A stretch of 64,000 nt of DNA from Astrothelium macrocarpum (GCA_021030915.1 JAGEMR010000092.1:62001-126000), one strand, 5' to 3'. Positions 10,922 through 23,010 are shown, numbered from the stretch's first letter. The notes: generated by a model from the letters alone, not told the origin. Made by a program: numbers and translations.

Positions 10922-12740
10922 ATGATACCGGCTTTGCTCACGGCTATTGACTGCGCCTCGCACGTCCATCTCATCATTGGCTCCAACCCACTTGCAGGCG
11001 CTCGTTGTGCCAAATCCCTCGAAGTCGGCGCAAAGCCGATCATAATCACTCCTGAAGAGTCCTCAAACTTGCATTATGGACTGGTTAATAAAATTGAAAA
11101 TGAGGACGTCGAATGGATCAAAAGAGATTTTCGAAACGAAGATTTGACAACTTTGGGAAGGGAGGAGGTTGACAGAGTGGTTGACGCAGTATTTGTGACA
11201 GGAGGACGACAATATGGCCAAAGTATGTTCAGTCGAATGTGTCATAAAGTTGAAATTGCAATATTGTTACTGATGATCTTTTTCGTCACCAGGTACACAC
11301 ATTTCAACTCTATGTCGCCGTCTTCGAATCCCTGTCAATGTTGCCGATACACCCAGTCTCTGTAGCTTTACGATTCTCTCTACTCACTCCGATGGACCTT
11401 TGCAAATAGGTGTAACAACTTCTGGCAAGGGCTGCAAACTCGCTTCGCGAATACGTCGCGAGCTTTCAAGGGCTCTTCCTCCAAATCTCGGCAGTGGCAT
11501 TGAGAAGCTTGGAACCATTCGAAGGAAGATATGGGAAGAAGATCGCGCAGCAGAAATCGCCATGTCTGGCGAGCTTGACGAAGAGGACGACGGTGAAGGC
11601 CAAACCGCCACATTCAACAAACTCATCACACCCGAAGACGTCGAAGCAGCACGCACACGCCGAATGCGCTGGCTCGCTCAGATCTGCGAATACTGGCCAC
11701 TCGCCCGCCTCGCAAGCCTCTCAGACGCCGACATCGACGCCGTGCTCAACAGTTACCCCCGAACTCTACCTTCCGCCCTATCACCCAACTCCAACGCGTC
11801 CACACCAGCAACAACCCCGCACCAGCCCTTCCCAGGCCCACTCCTCCCTCCCCGCCGCGGCCTCATCATCCTCGCGGGCTCCGGCCCGGGCCACCCGGAC
11901 CTCCTCACCACGGCGACGCTCAAAGCCATCCACACTGCCGACCTGATCCTCGCAGACAAGCTCGTCCCCGCCGGCGTGCTCAACCTGATCCCGCGCCGGA
12001 CCCCGGTCGAGATCGCGCGCAAGTTCCCGGGTAACGCCGACAACGCGCAGGACGAGCTGCTGCGCATGGGCCTCGCTGCCCTGGAGCAGGGGCAGACCGT
12101 GCTGCGCCTGAAGCAGGGCGATCCGTACCTGTACGGGCGCGGCGCCGAGGAGTTTGCGTTTTTCGCGGGGTATGGCTATCGTGATCGCGTGGTGGTGGTG
12201 CCGGGTGTGACGAGCGCGCTCAGCGGGCCGCTGTTTGCGGGCGTTCCGCCGACGCATCGCGGGGTCGCGGATCAGGTGCTGGTTTTGACGGGGACGGGGA
12301 GGAAGGGGGCGCGTACGGAGAGCCCGGAGTATGTGGTGGGGAGGACGTGTGTGTTTTTGATGGCGCTGCATCGGTTGGGTGATGTCGTTGCCGCGCTGGT
12401 TGGTGAGGCTGCGGATGCAGCTGAGGCGGTTCATCCTGCGGCGGCGAGGCGTAGGTGGCCGAAAGAGGTGCCGTGTGCGGTTGTTGAACGGGCCTCGTGT
12501 CCGGATCAGAAGGTCATTCGGTCGACGTTGGAGTTTGTGTGTGCGGCGGTTGAGGAAGAGGGCAGCAGGCCGCCAGGTTTACTGGTGGTTGGTGCAGCTT
12601 GTGAGGTTCTATATCAGAGGAATCAGAGGTGGGCTGTAGAAGAAGGGCTGGGAAGTAATAGTAACATGGATGAATTGGGTCGAGTTGGTGATTGGAAAAC
12701 CCTTGAGAGGATTGGGTGGCAAGGGCAAGAATTGGAATGA
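10922..12740 (+). CDS. MET1: Bifunctional siroheme synthase (Met1-like): precorrin-2 dehydrogenase + uroporphyrinogen-III C-methyltransferase
   Basis: Makes siroheme, the cofactor of sulfite and nitrite reductases, by methylating uroporphyrinogen III twice with S-adenosylmethionine and oxidising precorrin-2. Exons 10922-11222 and 11293-12740 (70-nt intron) give 582 residues. The N-terminal part (to ~200) has the NAD-binding SNPLAGARCAKS...VGAKPI and the conserved THISTLCRRLRIPVN / GVTTSGKGCKLASR blocks. A Pro/Ser linker follows. The SUMT domain runs from ~289: ILAGSGPGHPDLLT, DKLVPAGVL, LKQGDPYLYGRGAEE (~373), VVPGVTSALSGPLFAGVPPTHR. From about 11640 to 12560 the gene is strikingly GC-rich compared with its first exon and neighbours. 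The intron is confirmed by continuity with the fungal Met1 motif across the junction. Confidence 0.92.
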
Positions 12741-13307
12741 AGAATCTTCCGTTTCCAGCAAGGTTGGGTGTCTCTTGGCATGCCAAATATTTCCAAAGAC
12801 CACCTCAGCCTCGAGTTCGCTGGATAGCTCCCTCACTGGCTCTTCTACATTCGCAACCAACTTGCAAGAAGGGACCTAGACCGTTCATTGGCTATGAGAG
12901 TCAATGAAACATCTTTGCATGATTTCTTACGTCTACCACCTGGTCGCCTGATTGCTTGGATGTCCCTCACATCGTTTCAAAGCGCATTTTGACAGAAGGC
13001 ACCGTGACCCATGGGCCTCCCCTTCGATGATCATCATACATCAGCAGACCGCAAGGCCAAAAAGAGAATATCAGTCTTGTGGATCATTTTCCCTGTATTT
13101 CTGACATTCCCGACAGCTAAGCCTCCGAAAGATTCTTCCCTAACACATGTTTACTGCCAATATTTGTACAAGTCCGCTTTGGTTTCCGTTTGATTTGACA
13201 TATCTCAAGAAGATCGCGTTCCGAAATCATAAATCTATCAATGCTATAAGAATAATTCTCTTAACATAGAATCTCTGAACATTGCGGCTACGAGATAACG
13301 AGGTTGA
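12741..13307. other. Intergenic, siroheme synthase / small secreted protein
   Basis: 567 bp. It holds the 3' region of the synthase gene and the promoter of the next one. No recognisable element seen. Confidence 0.45.
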
Positions 13308-13798
13308 ATGATGGCGCCCCTCTATCTATTGATCACCATGGCCTCTATTATGCTTGTCGTTGTCTCGGGTAAAGATATGTCTTCTTACACACCTGCTCAA
13401 CGCAAACCATTTCCCAGAATGATCGTCAATTTAACACTTTTCTAGGTCAAGAACACAATACACTCGAAGGACGCGATGACTCTTCCACCGAGGCGGTATA
13501 CTGGCCTTCCTATCACGGCGTCTCGAACCCAGCTCTTCCTGTGCGTAGTACACCTCCTCCTGGATCTCCCACCGTTCGGTTGCCTTGGGGTATCTATACG
13601 TCATCTATAACAGGACAGGTGATTGACGAAGCTTCCGCGACGAGTACAAGCACCGCTGGAGCAAGCAGCACATCTGCAGCATCGGTCACCGGTGGTCATA
13701 GAAGTACAGCTTCATCCTTGAATAACCAGGAGACTATTTGTTGGCTTATGCTCGTGAGCTTTATTGTGGTTGCGAGTGGGTTTGTATTGATTATGTGA
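13308..13798 (+). CDS. Small Ser/Thr-rich secreted or membrane-anchored protein
   Basis: Unknown function. Exons 13308-13368 and 13446-13798 (77-nt intron, GTAAAG...TTTTCTAG) give 137 residues. The N-terminus is a clear signal peptide (LYLLITMASIMLVVVSG, the intron lying just behind it). A mature part with several Pro and aromatic residues (EAVYWPSYHG, RLPWGIYTSS) follows, then a Ser/Thr/Ala-rich stretch likely to be O-glycosylated. The protein ends in a hydrophobic helix (MLVSFIVVASGFVLIM) that abuts the stop, as in a GPI-anchor signal or a tail anchor. An adjacent ATG at 13311 could also serve as start. No family recognised; the signal-peptide/C-terminal-helix layout suggests a cell-surface location. 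Confidence 0.65.
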
Positions 13799-14305
13799 TT
13801 TACCTGAAGAGTCCTTGAAAGCGAGAACTCCGATTCGGAATTTTGTATTTGGGTGATTGATTTTGGTCTATGCTCTTTGTTGCCAGCAAATTTGGGATGT
13901 GTTTTGGATTAAACATGACGGCAACCTCAATGACCATGCCATACTATTTAGCACAAGGTATCTAGTACCAGTCTACATGTCGAGAAACCGGGGCGTGAAC
14001 ATGCTTTTTACGAAAAGTGATTCTGGAAAAGGTATTGACCATGTTTTAATGTGGTAAGAGCATTTGAGCAGCCATTTCACCATTCAACTGAACATCCATT
14101 TGGGCGGCCAGTTGGCTCATTCCATTCTAAAGTTGTGGCCGGTTGTACTGAACTTGTGGGTGCTTGTGGGTGGCGTATAAAATCAAAGTGCGAGATCTTT
14201 GAGGGCGAGGAGGCCTTGGTCGGCCGTTGCCTCGGGAGGCCGAAACTGAAATCGGCTTCAGCTTGCTGTGGACTGATATAAATATCTGCCCCGTTCTGTA
14301 ACCAA
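13799..14305. promoter_or_regulatory. Intergenic with TATA box of HET gene
   Basis: 507 bp. TATAAATA at 14277-14284 lies only 22 bp before the HET gene ATG. If used, transcription would begin near the ATG, so either the leader is extremely short or this element is not the functional box. Confidence 0.45.
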
Positions 14306-16516
14306 ATGTCAACGAAATTTCTCTGTTCGACATGCGTCGCCTGCCTTCGCGATCACAAAGGCTTGAAAGCCATGCCAGATCCGCCTGGCGTTCTATTTTT
14401 CGATCACCATTTCCAATACCATACGCTTGAGGCTTCGGCAACGTTTGGATGCCCAATATGCAAACCTTTATGGTTGCAACTTCAACCTTCGCAGTTAAAG
14501 ATTCCCTCCAAAGCAAGCGACACAGAGCCGCTCACTTTCTTATATCTTCAATCATCGGAGACTCTTCACATCGAAGGGTCTTATGAACTGGTGGCGCTCT
14601 TGAGTGATGAGGCTAAAGCGGAAACCGGAGTTAAGCGCGAGCCGTATCTATTGTTTTTATTACAGGATGAAAGAGGTGGGTCCAATCTGAGAAGCCACAC
14701 AACACCCCATACACGCTTCTGTGCTAATATGATAGAAGACATCGAAGGTGATTATGCATCAACGTACACGTCAACATCAACGAGCTCGCAGGACTCCTGG
14801 GACATGGCTCTTCGCTGGCTAGAAGAATGCAGCTTGGGTCACACAGAGTGTTTTGTGCCGGCACAGCCCTCACGGTATCCGACAAGACTGCTTGATCTTG
14901 GCTCCCGCGCAAGTGATTCAGTCCGGGTCGTGAAGCCGGCCGATCTTCAACTCACTGGACGCTATGTGACACTATCTCACCGATGGGGAGATGCTATCAC
15001 CGTCAAGTTGACTAAGCATAGCGTGCAGACTCTCACATCTGGAGTTCCTTTGAGCACGCTTCCTCTGGTATTTCAAGACGCCATTCAAATCGCTAGACGT
15101 TTGCAGATATGCTATCTCTGGATCGATTCTCTCTGTATCTTTCAAGATGAGGATGACAAGTCCGACTGGCTCAAAGAAGCAGCTCTAATGGATAAGATCT
15201 ACTCGAACGGCTTTCTCAATATTGCTGCCACGGGTGCAGAGCATGGCTCACAAGGACTCTTCCGGGCCCGTGATCCGGAGCACGAGCTGAGACCGATAAG
15301 AGTGTCATGCTCAACTACGCTGACAAATGACCGCAAGCCTGCTCCGCCTCAGGACTTTATCATGAGCGACGTCCTCTTCCTCGAGCGCGAATTGACGCGC
15401 GCGCCTCTCAATCGGCGTGGCTGGGTCCTCCAGGAGCGTTTATTATGTCCGCGGGTCTTACACTTCGGATCGGGCCAGCTGTTTTGGGAATGTAGACACG
15501 GCGTTCTCTGTGAGCGGTTCCCCAAGGGTCTACCGACATTCATGGCAGCATTGACGAGCGCTACATTCAAGAGCTTTAATTTGACGAATAGAAAATCAAA
15601 TAAGCCTGGGATAATGATCTGCGACGTGCCACAAGGGAAGAATAGTCATCTAATAGTTTATAAATTATGGTCCAAGGTCGTCAGAGCGTATTCTGCAACA
15701 AGTTTGACCTTCAAGTCCGATAAGGCCATCGCGCTGTCTGGGATTGCAAAGTTTATGGGTGGTATCTTTGAGGATCAATACGTCGCTGGAATGTGGCGAA
15801 GGTGTTTAGAAGGCCAACTCCTATGGCACGTAAACGGTACACAGCAGGTAAATTTGCAGCCGTCTTCGAGAGCATTCGCATATCGTGCACCGACGTGGTC
15901 TTGGTTGTCTGTGGAAGGCGAAATCAATCCAGGGCGATGCCTCCGGGACGGTCTTTGTGCCGAAGTACTTGAAGTCAATTTGAAATGTCCCCATGAGGAC
16001 ACAATGGGGCTAATTACCGATGGATATCTGAAGTTGAAAGGTCACCTGAGATCCGTCAAGATCCAAAAACTCACCTTGACCATTGACAAAGGTAACAGCA
16101 TCGAGATGCCTGATATGTGGGCTTTAATCGTCGGCGGAAAGAAGCTTGTGTCTCTGAGGGAAGACCTCAAGCTGTGGGAACAGATTGCTGTTCAAGTCTA
16201 CCTGGATGTTCCGCATGCTGACTTTGAGGAGAACAACAAAAAAGGAGAGCTTTTCCTTATATCTATGGGGGGTCCCCGGGGCACGGTTGACGATCCTTTC
16301 GCCGATGATGACGTTGATCAATACCATGACATGCTGCTTCTAACGTGCATCGACAAACGGAATGGCATCTTTGAGCGATTTGGGATTGCGAAATTGGACG
16401 CTAAGAACAAGCCTGACATATGGGCACTGTTCCAGGAACACGATGCCGAGGAAGCTACATTACCGTGTGTCGCATACGATGCTACAACTCATTTACATGT
16501 CATTGTTGTGAAATGA
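14306..16516 (+). CDS. HET-domain (heterokaryon incompatibility) protein
   Basis: Intronless 736-residue protein with the HET domain, a fungal TIR-like domain that triggers cell death on non-self recognition. All three HET blocks are visible: GRYVTLSHRWGD (~219), CYLWIDSLCIFQD with DWLKEAALMDKIYSNGFLNIAA (~268-305), and RRGWVLQERLLCPRVL (~369). The N-terminus has a Cys-rich start (CSTCVACL...CPICKPL) shared with many HET proteins and with the second HET protein at 40002-42386. The C-terminal 330 residues have no recognised domain; FAYRAPTWSWLSVEGE is a common conserved box in this class. It stands between housekeeping genes, far from the 40-52 kb cluster. The ligand or partner is unknown. Confidence 0.93.
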   Translation: MSTKFLCSTCVACLRDHKGLKAMPDPPGVLFFDHHFQYHTLEASATFGCPICKPLWLQLQPSQLKIPSKASDTEPLTFLYLQSSETLHIEGSYELVALLSDEAKAETGVKREPYLLFLLQDERGGSNLRSHTTPHTRFCANMIEDIEGDYASTYTSTSTSSQDSWDMALRWLEECSLGHTECFVPAQPSRYPTRLLDLGSRASDSVRVVKPADLQLTGRYVTLSHRWGDAITVKLTKHSVQTLTSGVPLSTLPLVFQDAIQIARRLQICYLWIDSLCIFQDEDDKSDWLKEAALMDKIYSNGFLNIAATGAEHGSQGLFRARDPEHELRPIRVSCSTTLTNDRKPAPPQDFIMSDVLFLERELTRAPLNRRGWVLQERLLCPRVLHFGSGQLFWECRHGVLCERFPKGLPTFMAALTSATFKSFNLTNRKSNKPGIMICDVPQGKNSHLIVYKLWSKVVRAYSATSLTFKSDKAIALSGIAKFMGGIFEDQYVAGMWRRCLEGQLLWHVNGTQQVNLQPSSRAFAYRAPTWSWLSVEGEINPGRCLRDGLCAEVLEVNLKCPHEDTMGLITDGYLKLKGHLRSVKIQKLTLTIDKGNSIEMPDMWALIVGGKKLVSLREDLKLWEQIAVQVYLDVPHADFEENNKKGELFLISMGGPRGTVDDPFADDDVDQYHDMLLLTCIDKRNGIFERFGIAKLDAKNKPDIWALFQEHDAEEATLPCVAYDATTHLHVIVVK

Positions 16517-17267
16517 CGTAGATCCCACTGAATGATCATAGAGCGAGAGAAGGGTAGCTAGAAAGAGGTGAATTCAAAAGCGGCGCTTTGGGTGAGCACT
16601 CCTGTGCACTCCAGTCGATCCTTACACTGCAAGAGCTACTAAAGATACCTACTTATGCGATTTACGATATCTCGGGTTATTCATCACTATGATTTGTGGG
16701 AAATGGAAACGCGAGTTGCTTTTGAGACGAGCGAATTTCGATTCAAATGAAGCCAGAATCTACTGTATTGTATGATCAACGATGAAGGTCAAGTTTGGCT
16801 TCATCTACAAGGGATCTGCCAGTACAGCCAGCACCACTTTATCACTTCGAGGCTTCAGTAGGAAGCAGCAGCATGAAGGAGGATTTCTTTATGGAGGAGC
16901 AAGATCATTAATTACGGATGGACGCTAATCCGAAGTAGAATACTACGCATCAGATTACGGGCCGTCGTAAAATCGGCATCAATCCATATTTGGCAGATGA
17001 CATCGATCGAGGCTACACTGCTTGAAGTGAACAAGCGCAGCTTACAGACTTCGTACAAGGACCTCGGAAATCATTAGAGCGATCAAGCTCGATGTAAAAC
17101 GATAATCAATCCTGCAAGCGGACTGGACACATGCACATAATATTTAGAAATGAAATGAAAGCAAATCAGGAAAGTGGAGAGAGGCAATTGGATGTAGCCC
17201 ACCACCAAAGTCCCAGCAATCAAAGCGGATTTCTATACGTCTATAATCTAAGGCGTATTCCTCACTA
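16517..17267. other. Convergent intergenic region
   Basis: 751 bp between two 3' ends. Low coding potential; nothing recognised. Confidence 0.5.
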
Positions 17268-19303
17268 TCATCCCTCGAAAATCCCATGGTTCAAGTCGAC
17301 TCCAAAATCCTTCGCCACACTCTTCATCTTCCCCTCCAGCTCATCCTCCATGCCCATCCCCTGGCCAGCCCACTGCTTCAACTTTGCCCACCAAAATATG
17401 AGATCACTGCCAAACATCACCGCCTTGAATTTAGCATGATCCCACCACCCCCGAATCTCCTCACTCCACGAAAGCTTCCTACTCTCCGCCAGCGCACGGC
17501 TCGCCCAGGTGCCAGTGATTTTGATACGATTGACCGGCGAGCCAAGGAACTGATTATTCCCCTGGACGATCCTCAGATTCCTGCCTAGAAACAGCAATTC
17601 CCGCGGAAAATTCTCTTCTTCAGCCAGCAGCTGCTTGACGCCCTTACGCATGCGCATCTGCATCTCGTACGCGCGTTCCTGGGCTTCCTTCCCTTTCAGC
17701 TCCTCGCCCAGGCCTCTCGCCGTGCTGCCGTCGCCGCCCTCGTAGGGCCGCATCAGCGTCGCCGAGGCGAAGATGTCCGGCGCCGCCACGCCCCAGCTCT
17801 TGGAGATGTCGGCGATGGCGCGGTTGTCGAAGATCATCAGGCTCTTCCAGAAACGCGCGTACTGCAGGCGGAAGGCGGGCGTCATGGAGATGTACAGGCC
17901 GTGATCGAGCAGCACGATCTCCGCTTTCCCGGAGGGCTGCCGGCGCACGACGATGTTGCCGGGGTGCGGGTCGCAGTGGACGAAGCCCCAGAAGAACATT
18001 TGTGCGCTGAAGAGGTCGGTCATGGTTTGCATGACTGAGGAGAGTGAGAGGCCCAGACCGCCGTCGCCGTTGGGGCCTTTCCATTGGGTTCGGGAAGGCT
18101 TGAGATGCTCGGAGTTGGGATTAGATGCGGGTAGAGGAGACGTTGTGGAGGATGGAGGATCTAATGGCGTGCCTCTGGAGCCTGGTGAGCCGCGCCGCCA
18201 ACCACCGTGCCAGGGCTTTGTGATGCCGTCTTTGTCCCAGAGACGTACGCCCTCGATCCATTCAGCAGTCATGACACGCTTGGAAGAAAGGTCATGGTAC
18301 ACGGTGGGAATGTGAACACGCCCTCGAAGACGCGGCTCGTTCGCTATGTACTCAGCCATTCTTTCCGAATTCCTGGCTTCGTTCTCGAAATCTGTTTCAA
18401 GAAGAAGGCGTTCGGTGATGTATGGGACGAGCGTATACATGGGTATATCGAACCACCATGTATAAATCCATGCTACAACCCTATGACATGTATTAGTGCA
18501 CAATCGGTCGAGGAATCTAGTGTTTGCCGAGATTTACTCGTCAAACCTCCTCACTTAAAAGCCCATAAATCCCAGCCGACTTGTCTCTGAATCTCCTTTT
18601 TCTGGATCTTGATGGCTACCTCCTTTCCATCACCTAACCGTGCCCAGTGAACTTGCGCAACGCTGGCACTTGCTCTGGCTGTCCTCTCCATGACCCCTTT
18701 CTCCCCTGCTTGTACGTCTGTTGGGTCAAAGCTGACGCCAAATACATCTTCTACACTTTTTCCAAAGTCCTGCTCAATGACTCTCCTCACTTCTTCCCAT
18801 GTATTCTGCGGTGCATCATCGAACATCTTGGCAAACATTTTCTGAAATTCTGGAGGTAGAATGGCGCTTTGCATAGCAATCGCTTGGCCGATCTTCAGAT
18901 ATAGCCCTCCATTTTTAGATAACAGGTCACATAGCATCTCCGCATTTCGGGCGTGAACATGCTGTATGGATTTGGCAAGAGGTGGATGAGCGCGAAAGTT
19001 AATCTTGTAGTCTAGAGCTGCGATGGTGCCGAAAATGAAGGTACGGCCAGAACGCGTGAGGACAGCATCAAAGAAACGGGTATCGAAAAACCAGACAGTG
19101 CCGAAAGTGAGAGACGTATAGAACAGACGTCGAAGCCATTTGCGGGAGCGAGAATAGGTTTTTGGTGGTTTTGGTTTGGGTAAAGAAGACGGATTCGGGG
19201 GTCTCAAAGGTTCAAACTGGCTTCGTTGGGATAGCGATCTGAAGTTTCGGAGACGGAATTTCTGGGCGCATCGCAAACAGACTGGAGGGCGTCCAGGTAT
19301 CAT
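17268..19303 (-). CDS. ABC1/UbiB-family kinase-like protein (Mcp2/ADCK1-like), mitochondrial
   Basis: Atypical kinase-like protein of the ABC1/ADCK/UbiB family. Fungal members sit in mitochondria and affect coenzyme Q and lipid homeostasis. Exons 19303-18555 and 18480-17268 (74-nt intron) encode 653 residues. The Arg-rich N-terminus followed by a hydrophobic helix (LFYTSLTFGTVWFF) fits mitochondrial inner-membrane targeting. Family marks: LYLKIGQAIAMQ (KxGQ motif), the Ala-rich loop ASASVAQVH, the VAIK-like lysine in EVAIKIQKK, HCDPHPGNIVV in the catalytic loop and LLDHGLY in place of DFG. A segment of exon 2 (about 17640-18060) is much more GC-rich than the rest. Assignment to Mcp2/Cqd2 rather than to another ABC1 branch rests on the KIGQA region and is moderately sure. 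Confidence 0.88.
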
Positions 19304-19982
19304 ACCTTAATGATGAAGAAAATGGACAGTAGGAAATAAAATATAAAATGTACAGGTAAGGTAGTTGATGGTAATCCTAGACATGGTGACGCCATGCATT
19401 GCCTTAATTCCGCTTTCAGTTTAGGTCCGCATTTTGGCCTTCATCTTCTTCAGCCACTGCTCTGTACCACTCATTCAGTAATATTCTCTCGGTCTGTTGG
19501 TGACCGCGGTGCCAATTTTACACAGAAAGAAGGCAAATTGTATACACCTTCTTCGCCTTAGAAAGATCCATTGCTATGTCCTTGTCATTTGCTTTAAGAA
19601 TCTTCTAAAGGATCATATGAGGCATACTGCGCTTGAAATCCAATGCAGTGTAGTTTTTTGTATTTGTTTCAGCTCGGCATTTGCCAAGTGTCATTGGCGA
19701 CAGTTTGATTTAGAGTATCATGTTGTAGGCGACAGCATCGCCTTCACGAGTCAGAAATATTTTGTGTTGTTTGCTTTTTGACAGAAATGACCTTGGAGTA
19801 TCTGTTCACTTATGCACTACTGATGTGGTTGTCGAACATTTGCATTCTTCACACAAAGTGGGTCTACATGGAGGCCCTTATTTTCCCGCCAACTGTCAAT
19901 GCTACATAGATGCATACAAACAGAGAACTTTCGATGAGCCTTCCAACCTAGAAAAGGAGAGAAAGCTGTGCAGTTCCCAGCC
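19304..19982. other. Intergenic, ABC1 promoter region and SEC21 3' flank
   Basis: 679 bp between two minus-strand genes. Nothing recognised beyond the implied ABC1-gene promoter. Confidence 0.5.
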
Positions 19983-22900
19983 CTAGGATACGCTTCCAAC
20001 CATTAACGCCGCAACGCCTTCCTCCTCCGCCCTAACCTCGATCTTCATTGTAACGCCTGCCTTAGCGCTATACGCCATGCGGATCATAGCCGCCACTTTT
20101 CCTCCAGAGACGGTCTTACCATATAGTTTGAGGGTATGTGTGCTATTACTCAGAGTAACTTCTGTGCCATCCAAGGGCTGGAGACACAGAGTCTTTGTAA
20201 GCGTTTCTGTGGCTTCTGTAGGCATTTCTTAGCATTTGCCCCTAATTTCGGACCGAACAGAGTTGCAAGATATAGATACATACCAGCTATGCTCTTCATA
20301 TTACTGAGCTGTAATGTCTCCGTAGCTGCTTCACCCTCGCCTGCTTGCTCCCACACGTTGTCAAAACTACCAGCATACGCCGGAGTAACAAAGTCAGCAC
20401 CATTTAGATCGAGTTCTTCGATCTCATATTCATCTTCGTAGCCTGCTTCCTCGGGTTCATTCGTGCTTGGATCAATCTCACGGCTAGTAAACTTGAGCAC
20501 ATTGTTGAAGCTTGTGGCAACATAGCTGTTCTCGCCCTCAAGACGTTTGAATGCGACATAAACAGTTCCTGGCTCATTGGCAACAAGCTTTGCCACGGGG
20601 ATGATGAATTCTTCTTCAAGAGCAACCTCGTCGTCCTCAGAGGTTGGCGTTGCGACCACTGAGACATCAGTAAGCACCACTTCAGCAAGCGTGTTTTTAA
20701 TATCGAACTGAAGAACAACATGTTCTTTGAAGATGTGTTTGATGGCAGTGACAACGTATTCGGTTTCGCTTTCCGTGAGCTCGACGAGCGGAGATGACTT
20801 GAGAACCCCGCCGAACGCTGCTAGCTCGGGAATGCGTTGGAATTCTGATGTATACTTTTCTGTGAGAGCGATTGCAGTTTGCGCCGCCTCGGCGACCGTA
20901 CGTGGCGCAGGTTTGGGACCAGCCGATGGAGCTTTGAGTGTTGGCGTCGCGGTAGTAAGTTTCTTTGTACGATCCTCGGCGTCGGCTTGCTCGCGTGTAA
21001 CGACCGGAATTTTAGAGAGATCAAACGCCGTGCCAAACGTGTCTTTGTCATCAGAGGTGACATACATGACAAGCTGGTGCTCAAGTACTGGAAGTGAGAA
21101 CATGGAATCTGATCGAAGTTAGGTCGATACTTGATTCAGGTGGCTGAAGTAATGAGCTTACCATTTCGCACAAATTTTGAAGACGTCTCGTCATCCTCTT
21201 CCATTAATCGCAGATTTAGTGCAGCACGATCACGGACTTCATCGTCTGTATCATCCAAGCACCGGGTCAAAAGGACCTGAACGCTGCTCTTGACCTCTGG
21301 GTCTTTCTGGCCGACGCCGAATTTCGCCAAAGCCGTGACAGCGGCGGCACGGACGATTGCATTTTCAAGGACGACACGATTGTAGATGTAGCGGATGTAT
21401 TTTGTTGGCTGGCTTGTCTTCGGTCCTTCCATACCCAGGAGATGTAGTATCCGTACTGCGAGTTTGGTGAATTCGCAGTCTTCAATGAATTCGCAGAGAT
21501 GCGCCAGGGCTAAAGGCACTGTTAGTCTTCGTCTATGATTCTTTTACGGATGTGACTTGCCATCCTCTTTGCTCTCGGGCACAAATTTGATGAGGTCAAA
21601 CATGCTTTCCACAACACTACGCTTGAATTCGTACCCGCCTTCATCACGAAGGATTCCGCTCAAGAATGCCAGCATACCGGCCTGTTTGCTGGGAAATTTC
21701 AGACATAATGTACGAATAGCCTCTACGATTGTGACTTTGAACTCGTCGGTAATTTCGGACATGAAGCCCGATATTTGCTTCATCAACCGGTCAACACTCG
21801 ACTCATTGCCAGTCTTGAGAAGCGTGGTGATCGCGAAGGTGGCTATAGAGCGGTTGCTGTTGGAGATGAGGGACTCGATATCAGGATTGCACGATCGGAC
21901 TGCATCGGGCTTGAACGAAGCGAAATTATGGAGGATACGAATAGCAGCGAATTTGGTGACTGCTCGTGGGGATGTGAGGAAAAGCTGTAGAACGTGGATA
22001 GCTTGGACGACTTCAGCATCGGTTACATCGCGCATATCGCAGATGGCTTTGGCGGCCTCAAAGTTGACCATTTCGCTCTTATGCCGTAGCCAGCCATCCA
22101 GAAGCTGCATCATTGGTTTCCGCAAACTTTGATCATCCTCTGCCAACTTGGCCGCTAGCCGTACCAGCAAGACGGTGGCTGCCGGGCTCTTGACCACACC
22201 AGCCGCACTGTACTGTTGCACCATCTTAACCAGTGCCATCCTATCATGGGACCGCATTTGATAGAGGAGGCCAATTGCATGATATTGAGTCATGTAATTG
22301 GTACTGGCGGCGAGCTGGGAATGCTGACCACCCCCGAATGAGAACACGCCAGCAGACTTGGACGCCGATGCAGCCTCTTGTGTTTCACTCTGCCATCTCC
22401 GGACAACATCTCGCGCAATCGGTAATAGATGATAAGAGGATACGAGGGCAGCTGAGGATACAGAGGGTGTCTTGTCAACAATAGCGGTCTTGATAGGTCG
22501 CTCAATGATTTGTGCCGTAGGAGCCTTGTAGAAATTAGTGCTATCATCTCAGCTTCGACTGTGCGGAAACGTACGTCTATTATCCTGCACAATGCGCGTA
22601 TTGCATTTGCTCGGTAGAGGACATCGCTCCCAACAGCCGTATCTTTCATCACACTATTGGTGATTACCATGACATCCTCTGCACTATGCGCAAGTTCCTT
22701 GATCACGAGATAGACCATTTGCCGTAAGCTCGCATCCTTGTTCTGAAAGAGTTTGGAGATGCCGAAAAATAGTTCAGTGGCTTCATTTGTAGGGAATTTC
22801 TCGCCAGTGAAAAGCAGCAAAGCAATCTTAGTCAAAAGAATCCGGCATTTTCGAGGCGACACTGGAGAGGAGTTGAAGACACGAGCTTTATTGTGTATTA

Positions 22901-23010
22901 GCTGAGATGTTGAAAGCTGACCGGGGTGATGTACCTTCTTGAAAGACTGCAGTGCGGTCTACCTTTACTGTCACCCCATCCGCATCCTCATCTTTCTTAT
23001 TGTAGCTCAT
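19983..23010 (-). CDS. SEC21: Coatomer subunit gamma (COPI vesicle coat)
   Basis: Gamma-COP, the large COPI subunit that pairs with zeta-COP and binds cargo and ARF-GAP on Golgi membranes. Six exons (23010-22935, 22885-22575, 22524-21561, 21509-21162, 21108-20284, 20215-19983) give 918 residues, the normal length. It starts MSYNKKDEDAD, then CRILLTKIALLL, GEKFPTNEAT, YMTQYHAIGLLYQMR, NFEAAKAICDMRDV, NSNRSIATFAITTLLKTGNE and LRDEGGYEFKR form the HEAT-like trunk. A Pro/Thr hinge leads to the appendage with GGVLKSSPLVELTESETEYVV and SYVATSFNNVLKFTS. The intron after exon 3 is GC-AG (GCAAGT donor), supported by the conserved ESKED-ALAHLCEF junction. Other introns are canonical, 49-68 nt. Divergent from PLP2. 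Confidence 0.96.

Noticed and set aside
11781..12434. 217-codon minus-strand frame
   Set aside because: Shadow of the GC-rich SUMT domain of siroheme synthase; few stops are expected at such GC.
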